The translations under genes and the position numbers were made by a program. Below are positions 46,425-58,064 of a stretch of 64,000 bases of DNA, one piece after another. How positions within the stretch are numbered: position 1 is the first letter of the stretch; the number at the start of each line of letters is the position of its first letter. Below the pieces are notes generated by a model. That model saw nothing but the letters and a program-made list of their open reading frames with translations, did no database searches and was not told the origin of the DNA. Source of the DNA: Heterostelium album PN500 (Eukaryota > Evosea > Eumycetozoa > Acytosteliales > Acytosteliaceae); contig NW_008805072.1 in the NCBI RefSeq assembly GCF_000004825.1, forward strand, positions 998,435 to 1,062,434. The letters run 5' to 3'.

Positions 46425-48189
46425 TTTGTTTTGTACTTTATAAATAAAATAATAATAATAAACTAAAACATGTAATCTAATGTTATAAATATTTGATAAT
46501 ATACAAATGATTGATTGAGCAAGTATATAATATATTGATAATTAAATAAATATAATAATTTGATTGAGTGAGTGAGTGAATGAGTGAATTGATATATGTC
46601 GATTATAAAATTAATATCTAACCAAAAGATGGTTAATATTTATAAGGTAACAACGAAAAAACAATGAACTGCTAATGAAATCAACAATATTGATGATAAT
46701 AATAAAACAACAACAATATATACTTAATAAATATTTGAAAAGAAAAAAAAATCTAAATAAATTATATTAGTTTATAACTCTATTGTTTGAAACATATATA
46801 AATGAGAAAGAGGGTGTATTATATTATGTTTATAAAAAGTAAATGTAGTGGGTGGGATTATAAACTACTAGTTTGGTTTGGATTTTGATTGATGCGAAAT
46901 AGGAGGGTGGTAACTACACACTATGATAAAGTTGTTCGAAAATTTATTGGAAGACAATTTATAGTTAGACTGTAGTGGTAGCAGTGGGTTGATTACAAAT
47001 TTTGAAAAATTGAAATTGAATTGTGTAAACAAGGTAGTTGTATGTGTGCTTTGCTATTATATCAAAAAAAATAAATAAGTAATTCGAAATTCTAATACTA
47101 ATACTAATGTTATTATTAACTTTCTTTCTTTGCCACACTTTGATTCAATACAATTGTTGAATTATATTGTATTGGTCAAATAAAAATAGAAAATGAAAAA
47201 AAAAAAAAAATGCGATTTTTTTTAAAAACAACAGATATTTAGAATTTTAATATCTTTTTGTGTTGACAACGATTCAATCGTAAAATTTAATTAGATTGAA
47301 AAATTGAAATTTAATTATAGATTGGTTGAATGATTGAATTAATAAACATACATTGAAATAAAAATAAATAAATAAATATATAAATAATTAATAGTTTTTT
47401 TGTGGAGTTTTTAATTTGTGGAATAAGTAAAAGTTTGATTTTATACAGTTTTTTTATACTTTAGGCTTTTTTTTTGTATTTTTGTAAATTTGCTCATTTT
47501 TTTGGATTTTTTATTTTACGACTTTGTTGGATGATATTAAATAGTAATGGTATCAACCACCGTCTCCTATGAAATTTGTGGTCATTTAACAATCTGATGA
47601 ACATGTTTTTTTTGCACAAAAGATTTACTACGAGATTTTCTTGACTTTCTATGTCAAAACCTCTAAAGAAAATTCGAACCTTTATTTTATAAAATTATTT
47701 TAAAATAAATTTGTTTCAATATTGAATATCTATTAAAATTTATTAAAGTTGTTACTGTATTTATCATCAATTGAAACCCCAATAATTGATAAAAATAAAG
47801 AAAAGTCAATGGTAATATCTTGTTTTATATATTCATTTTTTTGTTAAATCCAATTTTATAGTTTATATTTGCGGATATATATCTAATCTTTAAAATAAAA
47901 TAAAGGATGGTTTTGGTTGCCAACGTACTCTGCAATCCTTATGTAAAACTTTGACATTCAAGTTTCATTGGAATTTATGTTTGCAAAGTGAATAGAAAAG
48001 TTGAAATCAACGTTGTTTGTTATACAATAATTGCTTAACTTCTCATTGATTCTTTCGTTCGTTCGTTTCATTTCATTGCACTATGAATCTCGCAGTGAAA
48101 AAAAAACAAAAGCACTCTCTTTCTTTCGATAATCGATTTTCTATTATTATTTATTTTATTTTAAAAATGATGATGTTGTTGTGACTCTT
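46425..48189. other. Long AT-rich intergenic region, about 1.75 kb
   Basis: Presumed control region of the GPCR gene. It contains a possible decayed coding stretch at 47494-47697 on the minus strand (see findings). A GT-rich segment lies near 46845-46990. No other gene seen. Confidence 0.4.
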
Positions 48190-48525
48190 TTATTTTCTGG
48201 TTAATGGTTCGACTTGTTTTGGATCTACAGTGATGATGATCTTCTTGTAATCGCTTTGTTTGTATGCGTGTTTGGTAGCACCACGCTTGATTCTACCTTG
48301 AACATTGATAGTGTTAACCTTATGTACTTCTACATCGTATACTGCTTTCAAATAGTTCTTTACATCGATCTTTCCAACTGAGCAATCCGATTTGAACATG
48401 AGTTTTCTATCTTGTTGGAAGGTCTTTTGTGTTTGTCTGGTGACAGCCAACTTCATATTTGGGAAGTAGACATTGTTCCAATATTTGCTTGATGCATTAG
48501 CTACTGATTTAATTCCTGATGACAT
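48190..48525 (-). CDS. mrpl23: Mitochondrial large-subunit ribosomal protein uL23m
   Basis: Single exon, 111 residues. The segment YFPNMKLAVTRQTQ is the typical start of mitochondrial uL23, where FPN is nearly invariant. KSDCSVGKIDVKNYLKAVYD and VEVHKVNTINVQGRIKRG follow the uL23 ferredoxin-like fold and its extended loop. The first residues (SGIKSVANASSKYW) could form a short targeting helix. uL23 sits at the polypeptide exit tunnel of the mitoribosome. The short length, without the N-terminal extension of cytosolic uL23, supports an organellar assignment. Confidence 0.82.
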   Translation of the reverse strand: MSSGIKSVANASSKYWNNVYFPNMKLAVTRQTQKTFQQDRKLMFKSDCSVGKIDVKNYLKAVYDVEVHKVNTINVQGRIKRGATKHAYKQSDYKKIIITVDPKQVEPLTRK

Positions 48526-49231
48526 TCTATATCTATATATCTAAATATCTATATTATCTTATATAATTTGATCCTATTGCTACAATATATTCGATCTAAA
48601 AAACAATAATAATAAATCTATTTACAAAAATATAAAGCTCTATAATTATGTAACAAAAAGTTTTAATAAGTATTCGTTTTTTTCTTTTCTATTTATAAAT
48701 ATATAATCAAATCTACCTTTTATATTAATGTTTTATTGATTCTTAAAAAGATAAAGTAAATATATTAAATCACTTATAATGTAATGTGATCGTATAATCA
48801 AAAAGATTCATTGTGATTAGACGACATTTTTCAAAATTTTTTTGAAAAAGAAAAAAATCGAACTTCCTTATTTTTTTTTTTAGCAGTTCTTATAAGATAT
48901 TTAAAAGATAGTATCTATTTTTATTTAAATTAATTTAAATCTATAAATAAATAAAAACATAAAGTACTACTTTTTTTCTTTCATTCGATCTAAATATAAA
49001 TCTAAACTTTAAAAAAAAAAAACCTTACAAATCTGATAAATTTTAATTTCAAAAAATAAAAATAAAAATAACTATTTAAACTATCACCACACTTCTCTTT
49101 CAACACACAAACAAACAAACACACATCTCATAACATTTCATTGTAATTTGATAATATAAAATTTTACAAAAAAAAAAACAAAACAAATATTACAATAGAT
49201 CTTAATTTTAAAAGTGGTAAAGAGTGAAAGG
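48526..49231. other. Divergent intergenic region, about 700 bp
   Basis: Lies between uL23m and the TMEM260-like gene. It has A/T runs and a CA-rich leader near 49085-49130. No gene seen. Confidence 0.5.
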
Positions 49232-51813
49232 ATGAGTAGTGGTAGTATTAGACCAAGAAAGAAAGGTGGTAATACTGTTGGAAGACACATCACTACAGGT
49301 GGTAATACAGCAAGTAATGCTGCCAATGTAAGTGGGAATGCCGCCAATGATAAATCATTGGTCAACTACGATTGGGCCAAAGAAATGTTGAATTGGAGTG
49401 ACGGTTCTTACTCTACCAATGGTCCAACCGATATTAAAGTCAACATAATCATATCGCTATTCATTTTCTCCGTCACTTTAGTATTGTATGCTTTGACTCA
49501 ATATCCATCTGTCTCAGGAGGTATGTCTATTATTGTTATTTCAAACATTCTGGTGAATCTTTATACTTCTAAATCTAATGATATATTAATAACAATAAAA
49601 TAATTATATGTGTATAGGTGATGCTGGAGAGTTAATTATAAATGCACATCAACTTGGAATAGCACATCCACCCGGTTACCCTTTGTTTACCATGTTAGGA
49701 CGTTTCTTTGATAAGTTTGTTCCGTATGGAACGGTTGGATGGCGTGTCGCTTTGATGTCGTCGTTCTTTGGTGCCGTTGGCTCGGTTGCCATTTTCCTCA
49801 CCGTCAAACTGTGGGTCAATGACAATTGGTGTGCCGTCGTTTCATCGTTGATGTTTACATTCTCACCACTGATCTGGTGCTACCATATCCAGGGTGAGGT
49901 TTTCTCAATCAATAACATGTTTGTTGCCATTATCATGTTGTTGTCAGTGTGGTTCGTGCGCACGCGAATCTACGAGAACGAACGATTCAACGCATCGTTT
50001 TGGACCAGTGAAAAGATTGCCTATCTCTCTGCATTCGCATGTGCTCTGGGATTGACCAATCAACATACTCTCGTGCTGATTGTCGTACCTTTTGCATTCT
50101 GGTTGATGTTTATCGGTGGAAGAGATCAACTCTGGAGCATTCGTACCATTACCAATCTTACAATGTCGGCACTCGCTGGTCTAAGTCCATATCTCTACTT
50201 GATATTGGCACCAAGAATTCGTATAAGAGAATATTCATGGGGTAATACTGGTGAAATAAGGTAAGAAAACTCGTAATCCTCATCGTACGAAATAGTTAAT
50301 AGCTTACTAATTAACTGTTTGTTTAATATTATTTTTAGTGGATTTATAACACATTTCCTTAGAAAGGAATATGGTACATTACAATTGTATAGTGGTGACT
50401 CTGGAAATTCAACATTGATTTCTAGAATTCTTTTGTATTTCAATAATCTTTTCGATCAATTTGGATACTTTGGTGCAATTTTATCATTTATTGGAATCAT
50501 CAGTTTATTACTTGGATCAAATTTAAAGTAAATAGATAAGATTCGAATGAATAATATGTTTGAATTATCTACTAATCATAAACTTTTATTTATTTACCTT
50601 TTTTATTCTAGGAATTTCCAATGGAGATCAATTGGCACAATGATTATCTTTACATTTTTATTCTATATAACATTCTTCTTTAATCTATGTAATCTACCAA
50701 TCGAAAAGCCATTATACAAAGGTGTATTCCTTAGATTCTTTATGCAACCAAATGTAATTGTATCGATTGCCATTGGTCTTGGATTAAAATATTTATTCAA
50801 CTTTATCAACTCTAAATCACCAACATTAAAAAAGTAAGTTTTTACTATTCTTTTCAAAAAAAATAAATATAACTTTACTAACTACTTTATCATTTAGAAT
50901 ATTATTACCAGCTGTAGCTATTTTATTGATTTCATATCAAATTGGATCGAATTATCAGTTACAAGATCAAAGTGAAAACTACTCATTTATCAACTATGGA
51001 CATGCTATTTTAGATAACTTGCCAAAGAATACATTGTTGTTGGTTGGAGGAGATCTTGTTACCAACGTTCCACAGTACTTGAAATTGTGTGAAGGTGTAA
51101 GACCCGATGTTGATATATTGAGTCTCGAAGAGATGAGTTGGGATTGGTTCACAATCACACAGGGACCACTCCTTAAGAACGTAAATTTCCCAGGTTCAGT
51201 CTATCATCCCCATCGTCCCGAAGGATTCTCACTCAAGACCTTCTTGGACCGTAATCAGCACCGTCCCATCTATCTGGCCGGTGACTTTAAATATGGAGAC
51301 TACACTCATCAGGCTCACTACTTTACTCTGCCACGTGGTTTCGCATCACAGATTCTTCCGATCGAAAAATCAAGACTCAACTACAAGACCATCCTAAAGG
51401 AATACCAGAAGTTCCCATTCTTCCCACTGCCAAACGATACCGTGAAGTATCCAAACGATTCATGGGAATTCTTCATGGTCAACGACGTTGCCTCTTCACT
51501 GGAGAGGTCTGTCGAGAATTTGTTGTCATCCTATCTGCAAGAGTTTACACAAGAAGGAGAGGACGCTCTTCGTCTATCAGTTGAGATTCTTCAAAAGGTA
51601 CTGACCATTCGTGACACCAAATGTTGGACACTCAAACATCTAGGTGTGGCAAGTGACCATCTCCGTTATCGTATCCGAACCAAAGATGGTTCCTATGAGA
51701 AATACTCAGAGATCCTATTCAAGTCATGGACACGTTATCTCGAAATTTGTGCCAACGAAAAAGATCAAGATTGGGATACCATTTCCAAAGTTATTAATTC
51801 TCAACAACAATAA
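49232..51813 (+). CDS. TMEM260-like protein O-mannosyltransferase (DUF2723 family), 5 exons
   Basis: Model: join(49232..49520, 49618..50260, 50339..50527, 50612..50833, 50898..51813), 752 residues. A cytosolic basic N-terminus (RPRKKGG) precedes the first membrane helix near residue 75. The family signature GDAGELIINAHQLGIAHPPG then YPLFTMLGRF lies in the first luminal loop and holds the acidic GT-C catalytic residue. About nine to ten further hydrophobic helices follow. The last 290 residues are soluble and luminal, with TPR-like helices (VENLLSSYLQEFTQEGEDAL). Human TMEM260 O-mannosylates IPT domains of plexins and the MET/RON receptors in the ER. Dictyostelids have many IPT/TIG-domain adhesion proteins that could be substrates; that is inference. 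Confidence 0.85.
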
Positions 51814-52007
51814 AAATAAAATTAGTATATTATAGTAGTAGTAAACAAAATAGAATAATAATAACCAGAAGTAGTCTAATAGTTTTGAGAATATATATAT
51901 ATCAAAAGAGAAGAGTAAATCTCTTTTATTATTTTATTTTGTAATTTTGTATTTCTGTTTTTCTATTTTGCTGAAAAATATTGCCAATTGGAAAGTTATA
52001 TATGGTA

Positions 52008-53313
52008 CTACTGGTTTGATGATTGACTGGTTTCCGATGAAAGCGATGTTATTATATTCAAAAGATTGGAAACACCAAATAGATATCCACCATCGATTGG
52101 GAAGAAACCATTGCAACTATCATTATTATTACAATTCTCTGTGTTGTCTTTGTCCTCACACGATGCCTCTGGTGTATAAACAGAGAGTTCCGAGGAAAAT
52201 GCTTGCAAGTGTGGTGGGAATGTAGTGGCATGTGCAAAGTCAATCAATCTAATATCGCATTTCGATTGTTGTGCAGAATCATCTCCTTCATATATCAAAA
52301 GTAGTGATGTTGATCTAAATTTAAATTCAGGCTGAATATACAAAGAAAAGAAAATTAATATAACAATATTCATTAAAATCCGGATTTAGTAACATTTTTC
52401 TTACATTATTTTCGAAATAATCTTTAAATGAGGTAAGCTTTTGAGATAGACATTCAATTGCATCAGATCGGAGATTGGAACCAGTGTGAAAGAATTCCAG
52501 TAGTTTCTCTCTGATGGTTGTCAAATTTAAATATCTACCCTGTTCCTTTGTCACCTTTTCAAATTCCTTTTTATTATTATTATATTTCTAGAAGAAAGAA
52601 ATTATTGTTGTTAATATAATAAATTTATGTAATTACATTCTAAAATGAAATAGTTTGTTAGTTACCTGGTATCCACATAAACAGAAACCTAAAAGTGGAG
52701 TAGTTATATATTTTGAGACCAACCACGATTTATTTCTTTTGGTGATGTGTGTTTGTGCTTTCAGTCGAGCGATGAGCTGTTGTTCCTCGAGGGACTCGTG
52801 ATTTTCAATTGGCTTTGGGTAGAGGATGTCGAGATCGAGATCGTGATGCGTCAGACCGAGCTTGATATCCATGATGCAAGGTTTGCTGTAACCACTGGTA
52901 AGGTCTTCCAGTATGATATAGCTATTGTAGACACCATAGTAGCGCGGTATCAACTGGTAGATCGGTAGTGAACTTCGACTGCTCTGAACCATCTCGTAGA
53001 AATCACGTTCACGCTTCGTCGCCTCTTTGTACACCTTACCATGTTCTTTTGCACGTACGAAAGGTGTTGAACCTGCAACAACATGGAATCTATCTGAGCT
53101 GTTGTTGTTGTTGTTGATTGAAACACTGCTATTACTATTACTACTTCCACCACTACCAATCTTATTGTTATTCACTGTAGATGCGGTGGTAGAAGATGAT
53201 ACAATGTCATTCGATTGTTGATAGTCACTCATATTATTATTATTATTATTATTTTCAACTTGGGTTTTATGTATCGGAGATTCCGGTGCTGTAAAATTGA
53301 TGAGCGATGCCAT
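52008..53313 (-). CDS. Inositol polyphosphate kinase (IPMK-like), 3 exons, 384 aa
   Basis: Model: complement(join(52008..52331, 52405..52587, 52666..53313)). After an Asn/Ser-rich N-terminus of about 75 residues come VAGSTPFVRA and KVYKEATKRERDFYE. The inositol-binding signature PCIMDIKLG (P-x3-D-x-K-x-G) follows, then STSLLLIYEGDD, the catalytic IRLIDFAHAT and DGGYLFGVSNLLNI. PCIMDIKLG fits IPMK/IP3-kinase better than the IP6K form (PCVLDLKMG). IPMK converts Ins(1,4,5)P3 to InsP4/InsP5 and supplies the inositol phosphates abundant in Dictyostelium. An Asn/Asp/Glu insert separates DFAH from the terminal motif. An IP6K assignment is not excluded. Confidence 0.85.
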
Positions 53314-54495
53314 TAAACAAAAAAAAAAAACAACCTAAATTAAATTAAAAATGATTAATTAAACCAAAAAAATGATAAAATTAAAAAAAGTGAAAAAAAT
53401 GAAATAATAATGAAATTCAAACATATCATATGATATAATTATATAATTACCTATTTAAATTTCTTTATCTCTATTGCTAGATATCTTTTATGATATTTCT
53501 CTTATTGTATTATTAATGATATTGTAATAATTTAATGTAAATCTAATAAACTATAGAATAAATATATATATAATAATAATATGTATTGACAATTCATCTA
53601 CTACTATTATTAAATAAAAGTTATTACAATACTGTTGTTATCTATAGGTATAGACAAAACTCTTACTCTTACTTTTATAATAAAAGTATAAAGTTTGTTA
53701 AAGAATTCTTTTTTTTTTGTTGATATAAAAAAAGAAAAAGAAAAAAAATTTATATATTTATCAAAACTTAATAGAAATGAATGAGTGAATGAAAAAGAGT
53801 GAATATCTATTCTTTGTAAGATTTGAAGAATGAATAATAATAGTCAGATGAAGTTTGAAAAAAAAAAAAAAAAAACTTTTAAAATAATGGGGGTATGTTA
53901 TTAAAATTTCCAATGAAAACAAGAATTGTTGAAAAATAATAATCTAGATTAAGAATTAGATAAAAATATGTTTTTTTTAATTATACTATATATATTATGA
54001 TTAAATATATAAAATATTAATTATTTGATTAGATTATGACATCAAAGAGCTGGACAAGAAAAACAGTATGATGTTCAACCTTTTCAAGTTTATTTTTGTT
54101 TTTTTTTTTATTTTTTATTTTTTGCAATTGTATACCAACAAAATCCCACTTTCGATTTTTTTAATTTAATTTTTTTATAATTAACATCGCGGTCCACAAA
54201 ATGGTGTAATTCAGATTAATTGGAATGTGTGATTGAAAATGATTCCTCTCCAAAAACGAAAATTCTAAACAACAACATTGTTTCTCAAAAATGGTATGTC
54301 CGACATAAATATAATCAAAAAAAAAACCGAGGTCATATGATCTTTTATGATATTTTCTTGTATAGATAGTTTTAACCTATTGATATTTTAAAATGGATGT
54401 TTGAAAAAAAAAACAATACAAAAAAGAAAACAATTTGTAGAATTCATTTTGTACAAATTTAATTTTATTGGTATAATGATAATTTTGTTTGTTGT
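53314..54495. other. AT-rich intergenic region, about 1.2 kb
   Basis: Lies between two minus-strand genes. It includes poly-A and poly-T runs and a slightly GC-richer patch at 54185-54270. No gene recognised. Confidence 0.5.
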
Positions 54496-57400
54496 TTATA
54501 TTTCTTGTAATATTTCATTGAGTGATCCACCGGTTGAAAGTATTTGATAGGCACGATAAAATTCTTTGACTACCAATGAGAGATGGTGTCGCTTTCGGAT
54601 GGAACGCGCCATGTTGAATCCAGTGTCGAACGGATCTTCGATTCTAAAGAAATACTCTCTTGTTTGGTCTTCCCAGACCTTGTTGGTGAGAACACCACCG
54701 GTTCTGATGCTTATGGTGTGCTCAAAGTTGAACTCGATCGAGTAGTACTTAAAGAATGCGAATATCAGCTCGCCAATACTCATTGTGTTGTGCGCAGAGA
54801 ATCTACTCAGATGCTCGATGCTATTGTAGTACTTGACGTTCTTGCCATCTACAAATTTGTCGGGCATCACTTTGCCATCGAATTTCTTTCCCTTGATGAA
54901 ATGCGGCACTCCATTGGCCAACTGTTGTAGTGACGGTAGTATTTGAATGCTTTCTGACTGTAAGAAGTGTATAATCATATTGGCATAACTATAGGAATGT
55001 AGAGAGTTTTGTGATGCATCGTTTATACCTCTATTCTTTGACTATTTCACATATAAGTATAAATATTGTCAGTTAATGTCAAATCCATTCATATTTCATC
55101 TATTTCCTTACCCATTTCTTTATTACCAATGCAAGTGGTCTGACTCTATTATCAATAGAACAATAGTCATAGATCATCTTTGAATTGTAAATAGCCAATG
55201 GATTGTTGATGGACAAATCACATGAAAGTTTACTATCTTCATCTCTAAATTTTACAATTGGTACTCTAGTTCTTGTAATTGGTTGAATATCCTTAAAGTT
55301 ATCTATATATGTATGTTGAGCAATGGTGAGTTTGATTATAACTTTAGTTATATATATTATGAGTACATACTTCTTTTTAGTAAATCAGCAATTCTGAATG
55401 TTCCTCTTGTTTGGTCGAGTGGCTTTGATGTTACCAATGAGATATCGAGGTCACTCGATTGGAATGCCAGTCCGTTGGAAGATGATCCAAATAGGAAGAG
55501 TTCAGGATTGTAGCCTTTGAATGATTTGACTAGAATATCACTGATTTGAGCTAGTAATTGTTGTCCACGTTTAGTATCCTTGCAGCGTATCGACTCGTAC
55601 AGTTCCAGAGAGTCACGCGAGAGCTGAGACATGCGATCCGAAGAGGGAATGACCAGCGGTGTGACAGATCGCTCAAAAAAGAAGGCCAGCAACTGCTCTT
55701 TCTCCGAGGCATTCGATATCTTGCGCTCCAACATCTTTTTCTTCTTTTGAAGTTTTCCAAATTGTTTGGCCAACTTCATCTGCTCGGTGACATCTTTGTT
55801 TTCACGTTCCTTCAGTTGCTTCAGTTGCTGCACGGTTGGAATATAGTTACCATTATTCAATTCCTTCATCGAATGGTTGATTTCCACTAGTTTCTTGGTG
55901 GTTTCAATGATTCGCTTTCTCTGTTGAGCAAGTGGATGATTTGGATCGAGATGAGAGTACTTATCAGCTTCACCGGCTGCAGGTTCCCCATTCTCATTGA
56001 TTCTGAACATTCCAAAGTCATTGACCAATTTCTCCATCTTTCTTACTAGCCTCTTATCTGAATTTGCAACAATATTATTATTATTAACAGGTGTTGATTC
56101 CTCATTCTTGTTTTCTACTTTGGTTTCTACTTTTTCTACATTCTTTACAACTGTTTGATTTACATTTTTATTAACTGATTTATCTACAACAATATCATTA
56201 TTTAGTTTACTATTAATCTTATTATCTTTATTATTATTATTGTTATTATTATTATCTATTTTATTATTCTCTTTATCTTTATTATTATTATTAGCAACTT
56301 TGATTTCTTTACCTTTTTCTTTTGTTATATTATCTTTGTTTGATTTGCTTGCTACTTCTTTATCTTTTGTTACTGGTTTATTTTCAACTTTTGTCTTATT
56401 ATTGTTATTCTTTTCATTATTATTGTTATTAGCTATTATATTCTTTGGAGGATTATTAATTGGCGTTGAGGTAGTGGTTGAATTTGATGTTGAAATTGGC
56501 GTTGTATTTGTATTTGAATTCGTAGTTGTAGTTGTAGTAGTGTTTGAATTTAAATTTGTGTTTGGTGTTACTGAAATTACATTTATGGTAGTTGTTGGTG
56601 TTATTACAATTGGAGATTGAGTGGATTTATCATAGGTTTGTGGTTTGACAATGGTTGGTACTATAGGTGTCTCTGCTGGTGGACTATATATCGCTGGTAT
56701 TCTTTTCAAATGGTTTGCCAGTTCTTCTTGCTGTAAACTTGCATTCATCTTGACTCGATCCATTTGTTTTCTATCGTCGCGTGCCTTTTGGTTGGCCAAA
56801 TTTACGGTTCGCTCATACTCCCTATTGATATTCTCAAACTCTAGCTCCTTGTGTTTCAAGAGAACTTTCTCACGCTTTCTAAATTCTGCCAACTCTCTGT
56901 TCTGTCTCGACGATAACTGGTTGAATGTCGTCTGCCAGTAGTCTTTCCATTCGATCTCAAAGTCTTGGAGTTCCGCTTCACTATCGTAGGCGTCGTCGAT
57001 GATCGAGCGCACCGACTCGTTGTACTCATCGGTTAGATTCGCCTTTACCATTTCTCTCTCTTCCTGGTGTTGTGCTCGCAACTCCTGTTCACTCTCGGCA
57101 CCGAGCTGGCTGTGCATCATCTGTGAGATGTGCGACTTTTTCTTTTGTTGCGTTTTGTTTGCCTGCAAGAGTGTCTGCGATCGATCGTTCTCAATGTCGT
57201 CGGCTATCGCTGAGATTTCATCGACCATCGAATCGAGTTGCTGTTCGTACGACTCTTTGACCAGGTCCGAGTGGAGTGTGGCGGGATTGCGTTGGTTCCG
57301 CAAGCGGAGTTCGCGCAACTCTGTCAAGTTGGAGACGGTCAACGCCAGAGCATCGAGCCTATATTGTTTCTTTGTCGGTAGCTTCTCGGTAGCGAAACCC

Positions 57401-57699
57401 AACAGTGTATCTGCAACGAGCTGCCAACGATTCTCCATCATGGTCAACAATACATCGACATAGTGTTGTACGTCGTTCTTCAAGAGATGACGGTCAGCGA
57501 CCTCTGCCAAACGCAATTCATCGGCCAACGAAAATCTTGACTCCACCATCGGTACCACACTCAATTTCTCTCTATCATCGTCGTTCAATATCTTTTTCTT
57601 CAGATACTCCTCACGGAAACCTGAAGTAACCCAAACAACATCTTTTTGTTGTTGTTGTTGTTGATGTTGATGCTGTTGTTGTTTATCTTGATAATCCAT
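54496..57699 (-). CDS. Cid1/TUTase-type nucleotidyltransferase with a very long N-terminal extension, 3 exons, 1021 aa
   Basis: Model: complement(join(54496..55041, 55112..55302, 55371..57699)). The catalytic core starts near residue 730: LFLFGSSSNGLAFQSSDLDI gives the GS motif and the first two metal Asp (DLD). IVKFRDEDSKLSCDLSIN supplies the third Asp. The PAP-associated domain follows (RPLALVIKKW, SYANMIIHFLQ, IGELIFAFFKYYSIEFNF), ending DTGFNMARSIRKR. The first 700 residues are unusual: a Gln-rich start, a charged coiled coil (about 150-360), a Asn/Thr/Lys-rich tract, and a second coiled coil (LKERENKDVTEQMKLAKQFG) just before the catalytic domain. Such enzymes add U or A to RNA 3' ends. 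No RNA-binding domain was recognised. Confidence 0.85.
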
Positions 57700-58064
57700 T
57701 ATTAAATAGATCTATATATGATCTATAAATATATAGATATTTCTTATTTATATATGAATATGTAATATTTATCTTTCTTTTTTTTTCTTTTGCTTTTAAA
57801 ACCAAACTTTTTTTTTAATAAATTAAAAAAAATTCATTTTTAGGAAAAAACAAGTAATTTTTTTTTTTTTTTAAGATTGTTTAATTTGCAAAAAACTGTA
57901 AAAGTTAAATTAAATTGTTTTTGTTGTGTATTATATATTAAAAGTAGTAGATAAAGTAGTAGTAGTAGTAGTAGTTTTAGATATATTTATTTATTTTCTT
58001 AATATTGTGTATATTTTGTTATTTTCTTAAAGTTTTCATTACACTTTTTAATTTAATAATAAAT
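57700..58064. other. Divergent promoter region, about 365 bp
   Basis: Shared upstream spacer of the TUTase-like and GRAM-TBC genes. T-runs at 57778-57790 and 57859-57875 and a (TAG)n stretch at 57952-57975 are typical dictyostelid promoter DNA. Confidence 0.5.

Noticed and set aside
56240-56620. Hydrophobic plus-strand open frame (poly-Leu/Val) opposite the TUTase gene
   Set aside because: It is the complement of Asn/Lys codon runs; such Leu-rich shadows are expected in this genome.
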